Below are positions 24,890 through 36,830 of a stretch of DNA of 64,000 bases, in pieces. The notes below the pieces were generated by a model that did no database searches, was not told the DNA's origin, and saw nothing but the letters and a program-made list of their open reading frames with translations. The stretch is from Ottelia alismoides (taxonomy: Eukaryota > Streptophyta > Magnoliopsida > Alismatales > Hydrocharitaceae), in assembly GCA_037367405.1 (NCBI GenBank), contig JAZKJV010000092.1:1674001-1738000 (forward strand), read 5' to 3'. The stretch's first letter is position 1; every line of letters begins with the position of its first letter. The translations under genes were made by a program, and so were the position numbers.

Positions 24890-25445
24890 CTAGTTCTTGA
24901 TGAGATACGCATCGAGGTCCTCGAACGTCTTCTTGGCCATCTCCAGAGTGATTCTCGGCTCAGGTACATCCTCGCCCGTCTTCTCGATCGTACGCCAGCA
25001 CCCACTTCACCGTGCAACCATCCCCGTTGGGGGCAAGCTCGAGCGTGGCGTCGAATGTCTTGTACATGCCCAGCAGATCGCCATCGATCGTCGAGTACGA
25101 CAGCTTCTTGTTGGCCTCGTTGAACGAATTGATCCTCTCGGTTAAGGTGGTGATGATTGGAACACCTGGGAGGTACGAATGTGGAGTGACGTATGATCAG
25201 TATGATTAATTGATGACATACATAGTTAGAAGTTTACTTCTAGGTACCTACGTACCTTCGCCGAAGTTGATCTTCCGAATCGACCCGACGCCTTTGAGCT
25301 CACCTTGGAGCAACTCTATGCTCTTGTATTGCTCCGGGAAGATCTTGGGGAAGAGCTCGTTGGAGTTGGTGATGGCTTCCCAGAACCTGGAGACCGAGGA
25401 CCTGACCTCGACCTCCACGTTGAGCTTCCCGTTCAAGGACGCCAT
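24890..25445 (-). pseudogene. Bet v 1/MLP-like gene A1, frameshifted
   Basis: Bet v 1/PR-10/major latex proteins are small cytosolic proteins with a hydrophobic ligand cavity. Exon 1 is 25256-25445, starts at ATG 25445 and ends GAAG before GT. The intron 25166-25255 (90 bp, GT-AG) sits at the conserved position of the family. Exon 2 runs 25165-24890 and would end in TAG. Exon 2 is 276 bp, 4 bp longer than in the + strand paralogue. The extra bases lie at about 24985-24990 (TCGATCGTACG context) in an A-Y-E-K stretch. The shift gives a TGA at 24960-24962, about 131 residues, without the C-terminal helix that closes the cavity. The same insertion is in copy B. A truncated product is possible, but loss of function is more likely. 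Confidence 0.82.
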
Positions 25446-26136
25446 CTCAGAGGTCGTGAAAACGGATGCTCGAAGGAGAAAGGCGTGCTAGCTAGAGAAG
25501 CAATGAAGGCTGTGCCTGGTGTGAGGACCAACGAGGCATCCAGGAGCTATTTATATCGGTTGAATCCACGAACATATGTGGTAATAATATCATGTGATAT
25601 ATATGCTGGAGACAGAAGGACATGTTTGAGGTGAGTGGTTGAATCTGCCCACCGAATTGCTACTTAATTTCTCTGTATCTTCTGTGAGTTGAATCCTCCA
25701 AAACAAAATTATTGCTGACAGTTATTATTGTCGGAAAAAAGTTTGCAAAGAAGGAGAAGAAGAAGCTTTTTCCACATCTACAGGCGTTGATTAACCGGAA
25801 AAAACGTGATGGTCCAAAGAAGGGTATGAAGTTGTCCAAACCACAAACCCTTCCGACTCTTCTTTACGATTCACACAACAGATTAATGGAAATCTAAACA
25901 AACAGACATCCCAATCATTCTGTTAGAAAGTCAGCTTCTGAGAAAAATGGAAAGAATAAAAAAAAAAGAAGTATGGCAGCAATTTAGGTGGGCAACTTCA
26001 GCAACCCACCTCTCCAGAATAGCACATCAGCATCAATATCATCAGCAACTATAAATATACCCAGAAATAGCACCTCCTTCCTCACTCACACAATAATTGG
26101 AAGATTACTTACGTATTTATTGCATAAGAATATCTG
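25446..26136. promoter_or_regulatory. Shared divergent promoter region, copy A
   Basis: The 691 bp between the two start codons must hold both promoters. A TATAAATA motif at 26050-26057 (+) lies about 80 bp before the + gene ATG. A TATAAATA on the - strand (25548-25555) lies about 100 bp before the - gene ATG. No other motif was assigned. Confidence 0.55.
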
Positions 26137-26716
26137 ATGGCATCTTTAAGTGGGAAGATCAATGTGGAGGTGGAGCTCAAGTCCTCGGCCCTCAAGTTCT
26201 GGGAGGGCATCACCAACGCCAACGACCTCTTCCCCAAGATCTTCCCCGAGCAGTACAAGAGCATAGAATTGCTCCAAGGGGACGGGAAGTCCGTCGGATC
26301 CTTTCGCAAGATCAACTTCGGAGAAGGTAATATATACTGCATATATATCCATTTGCACTAGTTTCTTTACTCAACCGCACGCCATCGCCGTCGTTGTATA
26401 TCGGTTCCGATCACCTCGACGACTATATCTTTGCACTCTTTCAGGTGTGCCTGTCGTCACCACCTTGACCGAGAGGATCGACTCCATAGATGATGCTGGC
26501 AAGTCTCTGTCGTACTCGACCATAGATGGAGATCTTCTGAGCTTGTACAAGATATTCGTGGCCACGCTCGAGGTCTCCCCTCGAGGAGACGGTTGCGCTG
26601 TGAAATGGAACGTCGCGTACGAGAAGGCCGGCGAGGAGATCCCTGACCCGCACCTCACAGTGGAGTTGGCCAAACAGACCTTTGTGGACTTTGATGCTTA
26701 TTTGCTCAAGAACTAG
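26137..26716 (+). CDS. Bet v 1/major latex protein-like gene A2
   Basis: The gene is intact: ATG at 26137, exon 1 26137-26326, intron 26327-26444 (118 bp, GT-AG), exon 2 26445-26716, stop TAG. The predicted product has 153 residues, close to the usual 150-160. The intron splits a Gly codon at the conserved Bet v 1 position. The G-D-G-K-S-V-G-S loop around residue 50 corresponds to the glycine-rich P-loop, and the Y-S-T-I-D-G-D strand and the C-terminal helix (E-L-A-K-Q-T-F) are present. The sequence is closer to MLP-423-like proteins than to classical pathogenesis-related PR-10. Members bind hydrophobic ligands such as hormones or lipids in the cytosol; the ligand here cannot be told. The protein is identical to copy B, with only a few silent differences in the DNA. 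Confidence 0.92.
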
Positions 26717-26880
26717 ATATGAATTGATGGTCATTGGTGCAGTTGTTTGCTTATGAGTAGCTATCGATACTGTGAGAGAATAAGAGTGATGAAAGAGCAC
26801 AAAGTTGAGAAAGGGCAAGATATGTATCTAAGTATTTGATGTTACTCTTCTTGGTTGTATGAAAACAATTGATATCTTAG

Positions 26881-27109
26881 CGAAATTTATACAATACACA
26901 CCTCGCAAAACGGAAATTCCTATGGGACCCTTATTGTTTATGTATTGCAATTGGAATGGGTGCTGGTAGATATATTTTTCAAGCTCGTTTTAACTTGTGT
27001 GGAGTTTTTGTCAGAGACATTCCATCAGTGTGGATCTATGGAGGCCTTATGTGGGTCTGATTCTTGTGGGGTTCAACGGACCGAGTCCTTTAATTGACCC
27101 TGTTCAAAC
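26881..27109. other. Short spacer after copy A
   Basis: About 230 bp between the duplicated block and the first bases that resemble the tail of the Athila-like element. No gene or repeat identified. Confidence 0.4.
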
Positions 27110-28913
27110 ATTGGTGTGGATTTGATTATGATGAAAATATTTTTTTGCAAAATGTTTGAAAAATAGTTTGAAAATCCTTTTGAAAAATATTTTGAAAACT
27201 ATTTGGAAAATATTTTGTTCAATATTTTCAACCTTTGTAAAATTGTTTTGTTTTGAAAATTTTATTTGTGTGAAATAAAATGTTTGAAAAACGATTTGCA
27301 AATTGTTTGAAAATAGTTGCAAAAATATTTTGAAAATCTATATATACTGTTTCAAAAATCTTTCCAAAATGATTTTCAAATGTGTGTACATGTTTGTTAA
27401 AATTATTTTGGACTATAGTTTTCAAAATTATTTGAAAAACCTTTTTCAAATAAGTTTGAGGAGTATAAGCATCACATTAAAATTCATTATATATACTTAT
27501 AAAATCGATCACTTACCCTTTGTAAATTCTTAAAATCTACTTCGTGTAAAAATAAAATACATCCCCGTGTAAATATTTGTACCCAGTTTTTATCCAAAAT
27601 CTTTTTGTTTTCAAAAATTTCCAAAAACATTTGCTAAAGTAAAAATACCAAAAACATTTGAAAATCTTTTTGGAAAATATCAAAAAAATTGCATATGCAT
27701 CATCCTTTTCAAAAATCCATTAAAAGTTCAAAATCTTTGAAAATTTGCATCGCAAAAATATTTTCTGCATTCAACATAGCATTTGCATAACATGAGCATT
27801 TTTTGATTGAGTTAATAGTTGAACAAGTCTAAGTAAAATCCGGAGATTGGAGCTTGGTTGGACCTTAAATCTACCTAATTAACAAGAACCTTATAGGAGC
27901 TGGAATTGAGGTACTTCAGGTCGAGTTGACTTAATTCTTTGAGGATCACGAGACTTGGTTCAATGGATTCTTGATTGTCTAAGTAGAGTATTTCGGAGCA
28001 CACGCACAACTCTTGTTGATAATGACCTAACTTGGACACATGCACCTTTCACTTGGCTCAACTCAGTTGGAGTGGTGAGGGGATTGGATTTGCCGGTATG
28101 AGACACACACAAGTGGAAAAATTTGTCCTCCTCTAGGGAGGGAAGTGCACCTTAACCTGTCCAGTGATGAGGAATTTTAAAGATAGGAGAGTGTGTGTTG
28201 TAATAAAGCTTCAAAAGAGGGATAGTCTACTAGCTCAAGACGAAAAACTCCCTATGTAAATGCTACTGTAAATAGTATTTAAAAAAAAAGAAAAAGAAAA
28301 AAGAAAAAAAAACTCCAAAAAAGTGGACAGGCCTGTATAAAAATAAATGCCTGCTGGAGTGTATATATGTTGTATAGTCAATAAGCAAGCTTGAGTTCCA
28401 AAGTCAAATCAAGTGAGCCTGCAGCTGGATGACTTGACTACACTGATCTTGCATCCTAGGATAGGTAGCTACACTGGCTACTGTCCATTCTTCTCTTCAC
28501 CCCCTCCTCTTGAGATGGTTGTCACTTGAACTTAGAAGGGAATACCCCACTCCTCGAGGGAGGAGTTATTGGATTGGGGAATCATTGGGTTGTCATACTG
28601 TAGAATCAGTCTCTTCGTCATTTCAGCTGGGGAGAGCCATTATCACTTACACTGTACGAGTCAGATTCATAGTCGTAAGGGTTTGCGTATGAGTTGAAAT
28701 ATTTCTAACCTGGCTATTGAGGAGACTTGAGTAGACTTTTGGGATTCTTGAAGGTTGTTGGATTTCAAATCTGATTCCCATTGAGGTTTCGACCGCACTA
28801 AAATTCCAAAGGTCTGACTTAAGCTCCAAGCTTTGATTTTGGTGAAGACGAGTTTGATAATTAAATTTAATCCATCTTTCTTCTTTCTCTTTTCTTTATT
28901 TTTTGCATAAGTG

Positions 28914-28948
28914 TTTGCTAGGGACTAGCAAAGGTAAGTATAGGGGGA
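28914..28948 (+). promoter_or_regulatory. Conserved hairpin and polypurine tract
   Basis: An 8-bp perfect stem (28914-28921 with 28925-28932, loop GGA) is followed by GGTAAGTATAGGGGGA up to the LTR start at 28949. Stem and loop are identical to those at 14531-14549, although the flanks have diverged widely. Confidence 0.85.
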
Positions 28949-31900
28949 TGATGAATCTCCATTTCATCATCTTTATTCTACCATTTTAGCCTTAAAAACC
29001 CTAGTAAATGTGTGTAAATAGGCTTAATTTAGGCATTTTATCATTTATGCATATTTGTGTAAATATTGTATAAAATTTTGTTTTTAAAGCCAAAATTATA
29101 GAATAAAGAAAAGAAAAAAAGAATAAAATATTGCAAATATTTTATGACCCAAAACTCCGAGACTTAGGCATCTCGATGACTAGGTCAACAAGGAATAAAG
29201 TAGGGGGAGATAAGGGTCAAAAATCCAATAAAATTCCCTTTTATTTTATTCATTTTCCTTCATTTTTGAGACCAATTTTTAGTTCCACTTTTTATACTTC
29301 AAATAAAGAAACTTTTAACATAAAAGTCGTAAATAATTAAATATAAAAAAATACAAAATTGATTTCATATAAAAATAATATAGAGATAAAAAGTTATGAT
29401 CTGAATAAGAATCCAAAATCCCAAATTCTCAGACCTGTATCTCTCAAATAAAATTTAAAATATATCAAAATCACCTTTAATTGAATAAAATATTAAGTAA
29501 GCTATGTAATGAAGGTGGTTTCATATTTTTCTGAGTTACGGTTTGAAAGTTGAGTTTTGGACCCCTATTATATTGCTATATCGATTAAAATATTCATTTT
29601 ATTTATTATTCATTATTTTTATAATTTTATATTTTTATAATTTTGTAAATATTATTTGTAATATATCTACATATTAAAATAAGAATAAAATGCTAAGTAA
29701 AATATAAAAATAAAATACTTGTATAAAATGCATAGGTATAATACCTATAAGTATACCTATACAAATAATAGTTTTATTTATTTAATTGTATATAATACAT
29801 CAGAAAAATGAAATAAAAATATATTTAAGTCTATAAAAATAAGTTATAATTATATAAAATAATAAACAAAATAAATAAAATTAAAAATACAAAATAAAAA
29901 TAAAACATTAAAATATATAGATGAATATACTTGGATATAGCCCCTAAAAGGGACTTGTAATTCCAAACCTCAAAAAATGAATAAAATCATAATAAAATAA
30001 TTCAGAAAATAACAAATATTCCAAACTTCACCCTCAGTTGTCGTGGAGGTGAACTTGACCCGAACCCTGGAGGAGCTGTCATATCTTTAAGGAACAATCA
30101 AAGCATTGAGACATTTGACATCTGAAACCAAAGAAATATATTTAACTCAATCAAAAGATCCTCAAGTGTGGTTTCAAATCCGTCATATGCACACCGTCAC
30201 CTCTCCTTCCATACAAACCACCATATTGAGGTTTTTTTTACCTAAAAGTATAGCATGCAATTCACCACAAGTTCTCAAATCAATTTCAAAGAGCCTTTTT
30301 ATAACGTGAAAAGAGGATCGAAATGCCCAACCCAGAGACAATCAATCATGAAATTGTGCACCTACATAAGGTACGGTTCATGCTTTCAGCATGAAGTTTG
30401 CAAAGGTGATACATGTTTACCCAGGATAAACTTTGTTCATGGAGTCGATCCCGAGTTTTGTATTTGTGATGTAGTATGAGCCAAAGAAAAAAGGAAATCG
30501 GAATGGAATTTTTTTTGCCTGAGCAAGGAGTTTTTTTTTGATAAGTAGGTATGTATTTCATGTAAAAGGAATTTACAAAGAGGCACTATCGGCCTTAGTT
30601 ACAACAAAGCAAAAAGAAGTACTACCAAGGAATAGCATTCCAGGTCATACAATTTTTCGTATTTAAGAACTGCATATTGCTTTTAGGTCCTTGCCAGCTC
30701 TGCTCACGTGCCCCCCCATGTGAGCTGGGTATTTTGCATATATACCCTGTCAGTTTTTATAATTGCATTTTAATATCAAAAATTTGAATTTCAATTCAAA
30801 AACTTTGGGAAATTTGCACATACCTCCTGCCTTATATTTTAATTGCAAATATGCCCTGCCTGCCTGAATTAATTTTATATATGCATTTCTCTTTATTTAA
30901 AATAGCTCATGTGCTCAAACAAAACTCAAAAAATAGGTGTACGTGCATGATTGCATGTTTGTTCATGCTCTAATTTTTAATTACCATTTTGCATGCATTT
31001 ATTAATTATTTAAAATCATTTATAGCCATTTTATTCCCTATTTGACTTAAAAAATAAAAAATATAAAACCATAACTAAAATCCAAAAAAATAGCGAGCTT
31101 TTATTATAATATTTTATAGCTATAGATTAAAAATCACAAAAAATATTAAAAATAACCTTGAAAATTAGCAAACCCTTGCTAACTCTAAAAATTTACAAAA
31201 TATTTTTGAAAATCCTAAAATTATTAGTTTCTATTCTATATTTTTAATTATATTATTGTCTACATATTAAAAGTTAATTTGGAGAAATTTTGAATCTTTT
31301 GCTTTTTTTAAATCTCAAATCAATTCGACCTATTTTAAAAGTCTCTGGTGTTATATCTTTTAACTTTAAAAATACCTAAAAATTAGAAAAAAAATTACCA
31401 GAAAAATACAAAAACATTAGGAAAATATAAAAAACATAAAAAATACTTTATTTTATAAATTTTATTATATATATTCATATTTGTAATTATAATACCCTAT
31501 CTTGTATCATACTTATATATAACTATATATAATTAATAGTGTTATTAATTATTATAAACATCCTAATATATTTTTAAATCCCTTAAAAAAGAAAAAGGAA
31601 TGTTCTTAGGATATTTTCTAATTTTATATATTTATTATATATATTATATACTACTTATATTATAAATGTATACCTTATATTATGCATATCACATATATAT
31701 AATCTGTATATACCAATATTATATATTAAAAAGAAAAAAGAAACTAAACATGAGAAAATATAAAACAAAATATAAAATATAAAATAACATATATATATAT
31801 ATATAATTTAAAAAAAGAGAGATATATTTTATTCAATTAAAACCCATAAAAATAGTAATTAATTACTTAAGTGGATATTATACAAATAGACCTATATTAT

Positions 31901-32141
31901 TTATTCATTATTTATTTATAAATAATATACCTGCTACACTGACTAGTCTCACTGTGTTCGACCCTTACCTGCTTGTCCAATATACACATTCATTGTAGGT
32001 TATAATAAATTTTGATCCACCATCATATTTGCTTTTTATTGCTTCATATTTATATTATGGGTTAATTGTTGAAATCACCGATTGATCTTCGTGAGTGGTC
32101 ACTTCGACGACTGTCATTCTGCCTTGTAGATTGACATGACA
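28949..32141 (+). repeat. LTR of the second Athila-like element (~3.2 kb)
   Basis: The repeat starts TGATGAATCTCC after the polypurine tract and ends near ACATGACA at 32141, placed by similarity to the end of the first LTR (the GTGAGTGGTC...TTCGACGAC region at about 32091). It is AT-rich with microsatellites near 31490-31800. Its GC-rich promoter block is reduced compared with the first element. Confidence 0.75.
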
Positions 32142-32658
32142 CTCCTCCTGAGATTATTTTTGGTATTTCAAGTACCTCTATTAAGATTTCATAGTAATCC
32201 AATCCACAAACCATTTAGTCCGTGGTTTTGAGTGGTTAAGTGTCTATGAGAATTTATGGTATGAAATCGATAACCATTACTCCAACAACCTTTATATGAT
32301 TGGACCTTATAAACAAGACATTCTAAAAATATTTTAACATCAATGTACTAAAATCGTTGTCATCAAATAATTTTGTTTAGTTCTTGAACCATTCTAGAAA
32401 TTGTATCCTAAACGCGCTTACAACCTGATCTTCTTCATATGGCGGGTTTTCTTCAACAATTTTCTTCTTAAATTCCATGAAATAAATACATTATAAAAAA
32501 TTGAGGAGAAATAAATAATTATTTTTTAAAACAGAGATAGAGACGTACTCAACATATGGTGTTATTTCCTCACAATTGTCCATTACCTATAGCTCAACAG
32601 CCTCTTTCTCTTGTTTCGACAATAAACACTCCCTAGCCTTTCCTATTGGTCGAGCTGA
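32142..32658. other. Spacer, possible decayed CACTA 3' region
   Basis: This lies between the relic LTR and the first transposase motif. No CACTA terminus was found, so the 3' end of the CACTA element may be deleted or replaced. Confidence 0.35.
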
Positions 32659-35215
32659 CTAACGAAATATACTGATATGAAGTTCTTCGTCGGAGTAAAT
32701 TGTCACATTCTTGCTCGTTCTGTTGTGGATAGTCTCGACATCGTCGGGGAAGTACCTAACACAAAATATTGCTACTTCATCATATGTATACTGAGAACTT
32801 ATGGATCCTTCCACTCTACTTTTATTCCGGACCTTTCTTCTTAGGAAGGACATGAACCTACGTATAAGAGGAATTATATTTTAAATAAACAAAAAATTCA
32901 AAATAAGAAAATATAATAAATAAATACCTTTCAAATGGATACATCCAATTGTATTTACCAGGCTCGCCAACTTTGGCCTCGGATGGAATATGAATCATCA
33001 GATGCTCTATTGAATCAAAAAAGCTTGGGAAAAATTTTATCTGAATTATACATAATCACAAGAATATTGTTTTCAAGATATTTCATCACCTTCTTATGTA
33101 CATGTGACATATATATAATTTGGAAATTCTGTTGATATATAATATAACATCAATAATAGTCTCTGGTAACAATCCTCTGAACACTATTAGTAGTAATATT
33201 TACATAAATACATGGTAGCCATGACTTTTCATTCTTTTAAAAGAAAACTTTTTCAAAAGGACCGGATTTGAGAGATTGGATGCATATCCGTCTGGAAATT
33301 TCAATTTACTTGCCCATTCGCAGACATTTTTCACTTGATTTCTGTCCAACGTATACTTCGCTTTTGGAAATTCGACCCTCCCATTATCAAGATCTTTTAT
33401 ATATAACTCCGGTTGCTCATAAATTACTCTTAAATCATGAAGAGAATTTTTTGTATTTTTTGTACGATCAGTGACATTCATAACTGGATAAAAGATTTTA
33501 TTGAAGATATTTTTCTCTATATTCATAACATTTAAATTGTGTCGTATCAATAACTTGCTCCAATATGATAATTCTCAAAATATACTTCTTAATCCAATTA
33601 TGAGTATCACCAAAACCATGTAGAGGTTGTATAATTTCTTCATTTCCTATGGTTGAATTTTCAAATTTCTCTAAACATGATAATATCATATCACCGTTCT
33701 TAATTGTCAGAGGATCTGATAGTTTGATGTATTCCTTTTAAATGTTTATTTATGTCTTCGGTATGCATGATCTTTTGAAAGAAAACGTCTATGACAATAA
33801 CAAAACATTGCTTCTGATTGTGTTAAAGTTGAAAGGATTATGTATTCTCCATACAATATGGATAGCTTTTACATGATGTGTACTCCATCCAGATTATAAG
33901 CTGGGAAGTTATTTATTGTCCAGATTGGAGGAAGTTTCATATTGAATGTTTGACACTTATTGACATCATATGTATCCACTCCATCGATCGAAAATGTCTT
34001 CAACTCACCTATAAGAGCATGTAAATACACATCGATGTATTTTCTCGAATGAGTAGATCCTGGCACCAACAATGATAAAAATGTAAATTGTCTCTTGTTA
34101 CACAACCATGAAGATAGATTGTAAGATGTTGTCATTACTAGACAACAAGAATATTCTTTACTTCTTCCACATGGATTAAATCTGCTTGTACATAAACCTA
34201 TAATGCAATTCCTTCTTTCCTCATAAAATGAAGGGAAAGTAGACCTCAATATTTTTTAACAATCAGACCTCGATGGATGCTCTGCATGCCATAACATATA
34301 TTTAATTATTTCCTTGCAATAATATAATCGCTTCAATCTCGGTGTCAACGGAAAATACCGTAAAATTTTCTTAAGAATCTTTTTCTTGCTCCTACTTGAT
34401 TCCTGGAATCTTGGTTCATCACATTCAAGATAATGTGACAAATACTCATGTTAACCGCAATATAAAATATGGTAATTTATACAAGAATCCATCTTAACTT
34501 CTTCTAAACCCATCTTTTGTATCATTCTCTAGGTTTTATAACAACTTCCAGATAATTCAGCATCTTTGGGTGACATTTTCTTGAGAATTACCATCATAGC
34601 ATCAAAATTCCAATCAATCATATTATACTCCATCTTCATAGCAAGAGCCTCCTGAATTGCTAAGAGTTTTGAGTAAGTCTTACAATCTGACCATAAAGGC
34701 TCTTCTGCCTTTTTCAACAGCTCGTAAAAGTATTCTGACTCACCATGTGATTCCTCTTCATCAGGACAGTCAGTGTTAAACTATGGACCTGTAACATCCA
34801 TAACCATTTCTATAAATGGATTAATGTTTTCCGCATCATTCATTTCATTGGTCATATAATCAACGACCTCTCCGTGCCTCCGCCAAATATGATATTCTTC
34901 GATGAAATCATTTTTAAAAAGGTACAACTGAATTTCATCCTTAGATCTCTTCTTGAGTATACTGTACTTTTGACATCGACACGATATAGTATCATTTGAA
35001 TCCATAACTCTAGAACCTTGGGTATAAGAAAATTCTTCAATTTCGTGAACATCTCTTTGAAAAATCTCTAAAACACGATCATCATGTCCATAATTGTACA
35101 TCCACTCTCTATTGTTCATCATTCTTACTTGAATATAACATTTTAAGAGGTCAAGTGAGAGGAGAAAATTTAACGTAGGTTTCAATTCGAATAAAGATCT
35201 AGAAAACATAACCAC
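32659..35215 (-). pseudogene. TNP2-like CACTA transposase, broken
   Basis: The enzyme cuts and moves CACTA elements. Segments in the right order on the - strand: N-terminal transposase-associated domain at 35215-34781 (R-E-W-M-Y, then C-R-C-Q-K-Y and a Y-x-x-W-x-x-H-G-E-like end); a linker with E-E-P-L-W at 34717-34529; a C-x-x-P-R-F then Y-F-P-L-T-P-R-L segment at 34441-34256; the core with F-N-P-x-G-R-S, Y-N-L-S-S-W-L-C-N-K and W-T-I-N-N-F-P-A-Y at 34249-33869; a H-N-W and R-H-N-L-x-V-M-x-I-E-K-N motif at 33689-33480; K-F-P-D-G-Y-A-S-N-L near 33270; and an R-N-K-S-R-V-E-G-S-I segment at 32853-32659. Stops and shifts separate the pieces. Confidence 0.85.
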
Positions 35216-35815
35216 TAACCCATAGTTAGCCTAAACCTATTAAACTAATTTTAGGAGATGAGAGGAGAAGTGTTTTTATTAAGTGATAGTGAGCCCATCC
35301 ATAAGGATTCGAACTTATTACAAGATTGTCATTGTCATAAGCTAGTTTATATTTGAGGAAAATGCAGCAGCATAGTCTTGCACCTCTCAAGTGTACCCCA
35401 AAAACCAATCACAATCAACTCTTAAAACAGTCATCGTAGTGACAATTTTAATAATAGATTATGATTGATTTGGTATACCGAAGAAGAAACGGTTATGCAG
35501 TCGAATTTTTCTTAGATATAAACTGCAAAATGTGACAATGATTGCCTTACAGTAAGGTTCGAATCCTTATAGGCCTCCCTAGTTTGGGACCTCTGAACTA
35601 AGGAAAGACAACATAAATGCAATATTTTAATATCACCTTACATCATACATTTGTACGTGCTACGAATGAGAACTGTAAAATATCCTTAAAATATTTATTC
35701 ATTTATATTGATAGGGTATTTACATATATTTGTTGGTTAACGAGGGGGATATGGACCTACGTGACCTTAAATTAGTGCTTAAATAAAGTGTTTAAATATT
35801 CATTATTGGGAATGT

Positions 35816-36007
35816 TCTTAGGGCGAAGCCTTCTCTCACTATAAGTAGGATCGGCTACATGGATTCTTGTTCAAATCCATGTTGAAAGATTCGATTGTTT
35901 TTTACACTGGTTATCGACTACCTAACGCAACCCACACAATGATGGGATTTGAATCCTGGTCATTTGGGTGGTAGGCACACTACATTACCACCAGACCATT
36001 TAAGTGG
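35816..36007 (-). mobile_element. Au-like SINE with 16-bp target duplication
   Basis: The 192 bp insertion is flanked by perfect copies of TCATTATTGGGAATGT (35800-35815 and 36008-36023). Read on the - strand, it has a tRNA-like head with an internal promoter box B-like GGATTCAAATCC near 35950. It ends with the Au-SINE-type tail (ATCCATGTAGCCGATCC, then a GGCTT step). The length agrees with Au SINEs (about 180 bp). It moves by LINE-supplied reverse transcriptase. Confidence 0.85.
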
Positions 36008-36399
36008 TCATTATTGGGAATGTATCAACAAAAAATATTCTTCCGCCTGCACACAACAAAATCCACGGCCATTGGAATGGGATATCTCATCCCAAAGTGA
36101 ATCCAATAATGCTGTGAAAAATTAAAAAAATATAACACTATGCAAGTGATGAAATCTTCCAATGTGTTGCATATGCCTCCCGATATGCATGACCACACAC
36201 CACCCGTTGCGGAGGGACGCACTGAGTGTGAATTATTTTGTACGATTTAATAATAATTTAATGTTTTCACCTTTATATCTACTTGATTATAAATTAATGG
36301 GACACGCTTGACCACGTTAACTAAAGTTTAATGTGATAAAAAATTATCACAACATAACTTTTTATCTTGAAATTATCATGTATATACACCCACACACAC

Positions 36400-36830
36400 G
36401 CATACACCTACATAATTATAAGATCACACCTCCATCTCCCCACCCATAACCAAACTCATGCACACATCATCGTATATACAGTAAATTGACATGTTATACA
36501 CCTTCACCTATATATATACAACTTTTGGTGTTTGTTTAACAATGATCAAGGTTTATCCATTATTTAAATCACATCTATACATACTACCCTCAAATTCAAA
36601 TCTATACACCTATGCATTCACATCTAACATCTATACACCTTCACATGCTACCATCACATTCACATCTACACACCTTCATCTCCAACAATTTCACATTCAT
36701 GTTGTCTGCTACACCTTCACATACCATACTCACATTCACATCTATGCACACGATCATAAAACATCTTCACATTCACATAATAAACATTCAATCATAATTT
36801 TTATACACTTTCTTTATCATCAAATATAGT
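36400..36830. repeat. Low-complexity CACATTCACATCTATACAC repeats
   Basis: Degenerate direct copies of a CACATTCACATCTATACACC-like unit fill this stretch, most densely at 36590-36780. The open frame across it is a by-product of the repeat. It lies inside the presumed CACTA element. Confidence 0.6.

Larger units (their letters stand above)
24662..26880. repeat. Segmental duplication, copy A
   Basis: The block aligns with 39277-41567 over its whole length, coding and non-coding. The offset is 14620 at the left and 14672 at the right. The main indel is about 50 bp present only in copy B (about 40518-40567). Each copy holds a - strand Bet v 1-like pseudogene and a + strand Bet v 1-like gene, head to head. 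Confidence 0.92.
27110..32141 (+). mobile_element. 3' part of a second Athila-like element
   Basis: Bases 27110-28930 resemble the non-coding 3' region of the first element (about 12300-14550), including the TTTGAAAA-rich stretch, the block matching 13450-14300 and the terminal hairpin. An LTR follows. No gag-pol remains; the left break is near 27110. Divergence from the first element is high, so it is older or belongs to a sister family. Confidence 0.82.

Noticed and set aside
24887..25145. Plus-strand frames over the A1 and B1 genes
   Set aside because: They are antisense shadows of the Bet v 1-like second exon, which has the family signature and splice sites on the - strand.
26109..26358. 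Minus-strand frames across the A2 gene (and the same at 40781-41030)
   Set aside because: Shadows of exon 1 of the intact + strand gene.
35520..35600. GGTTCGAATCC box B-like motif
   Set aside because: No matching box A at tRNA spacing and no insertion borders were found.
36491..36829. 112-codon frame
   Set aside because: Produced by the CACATTCACATCTATACAC low-complexity repeat.
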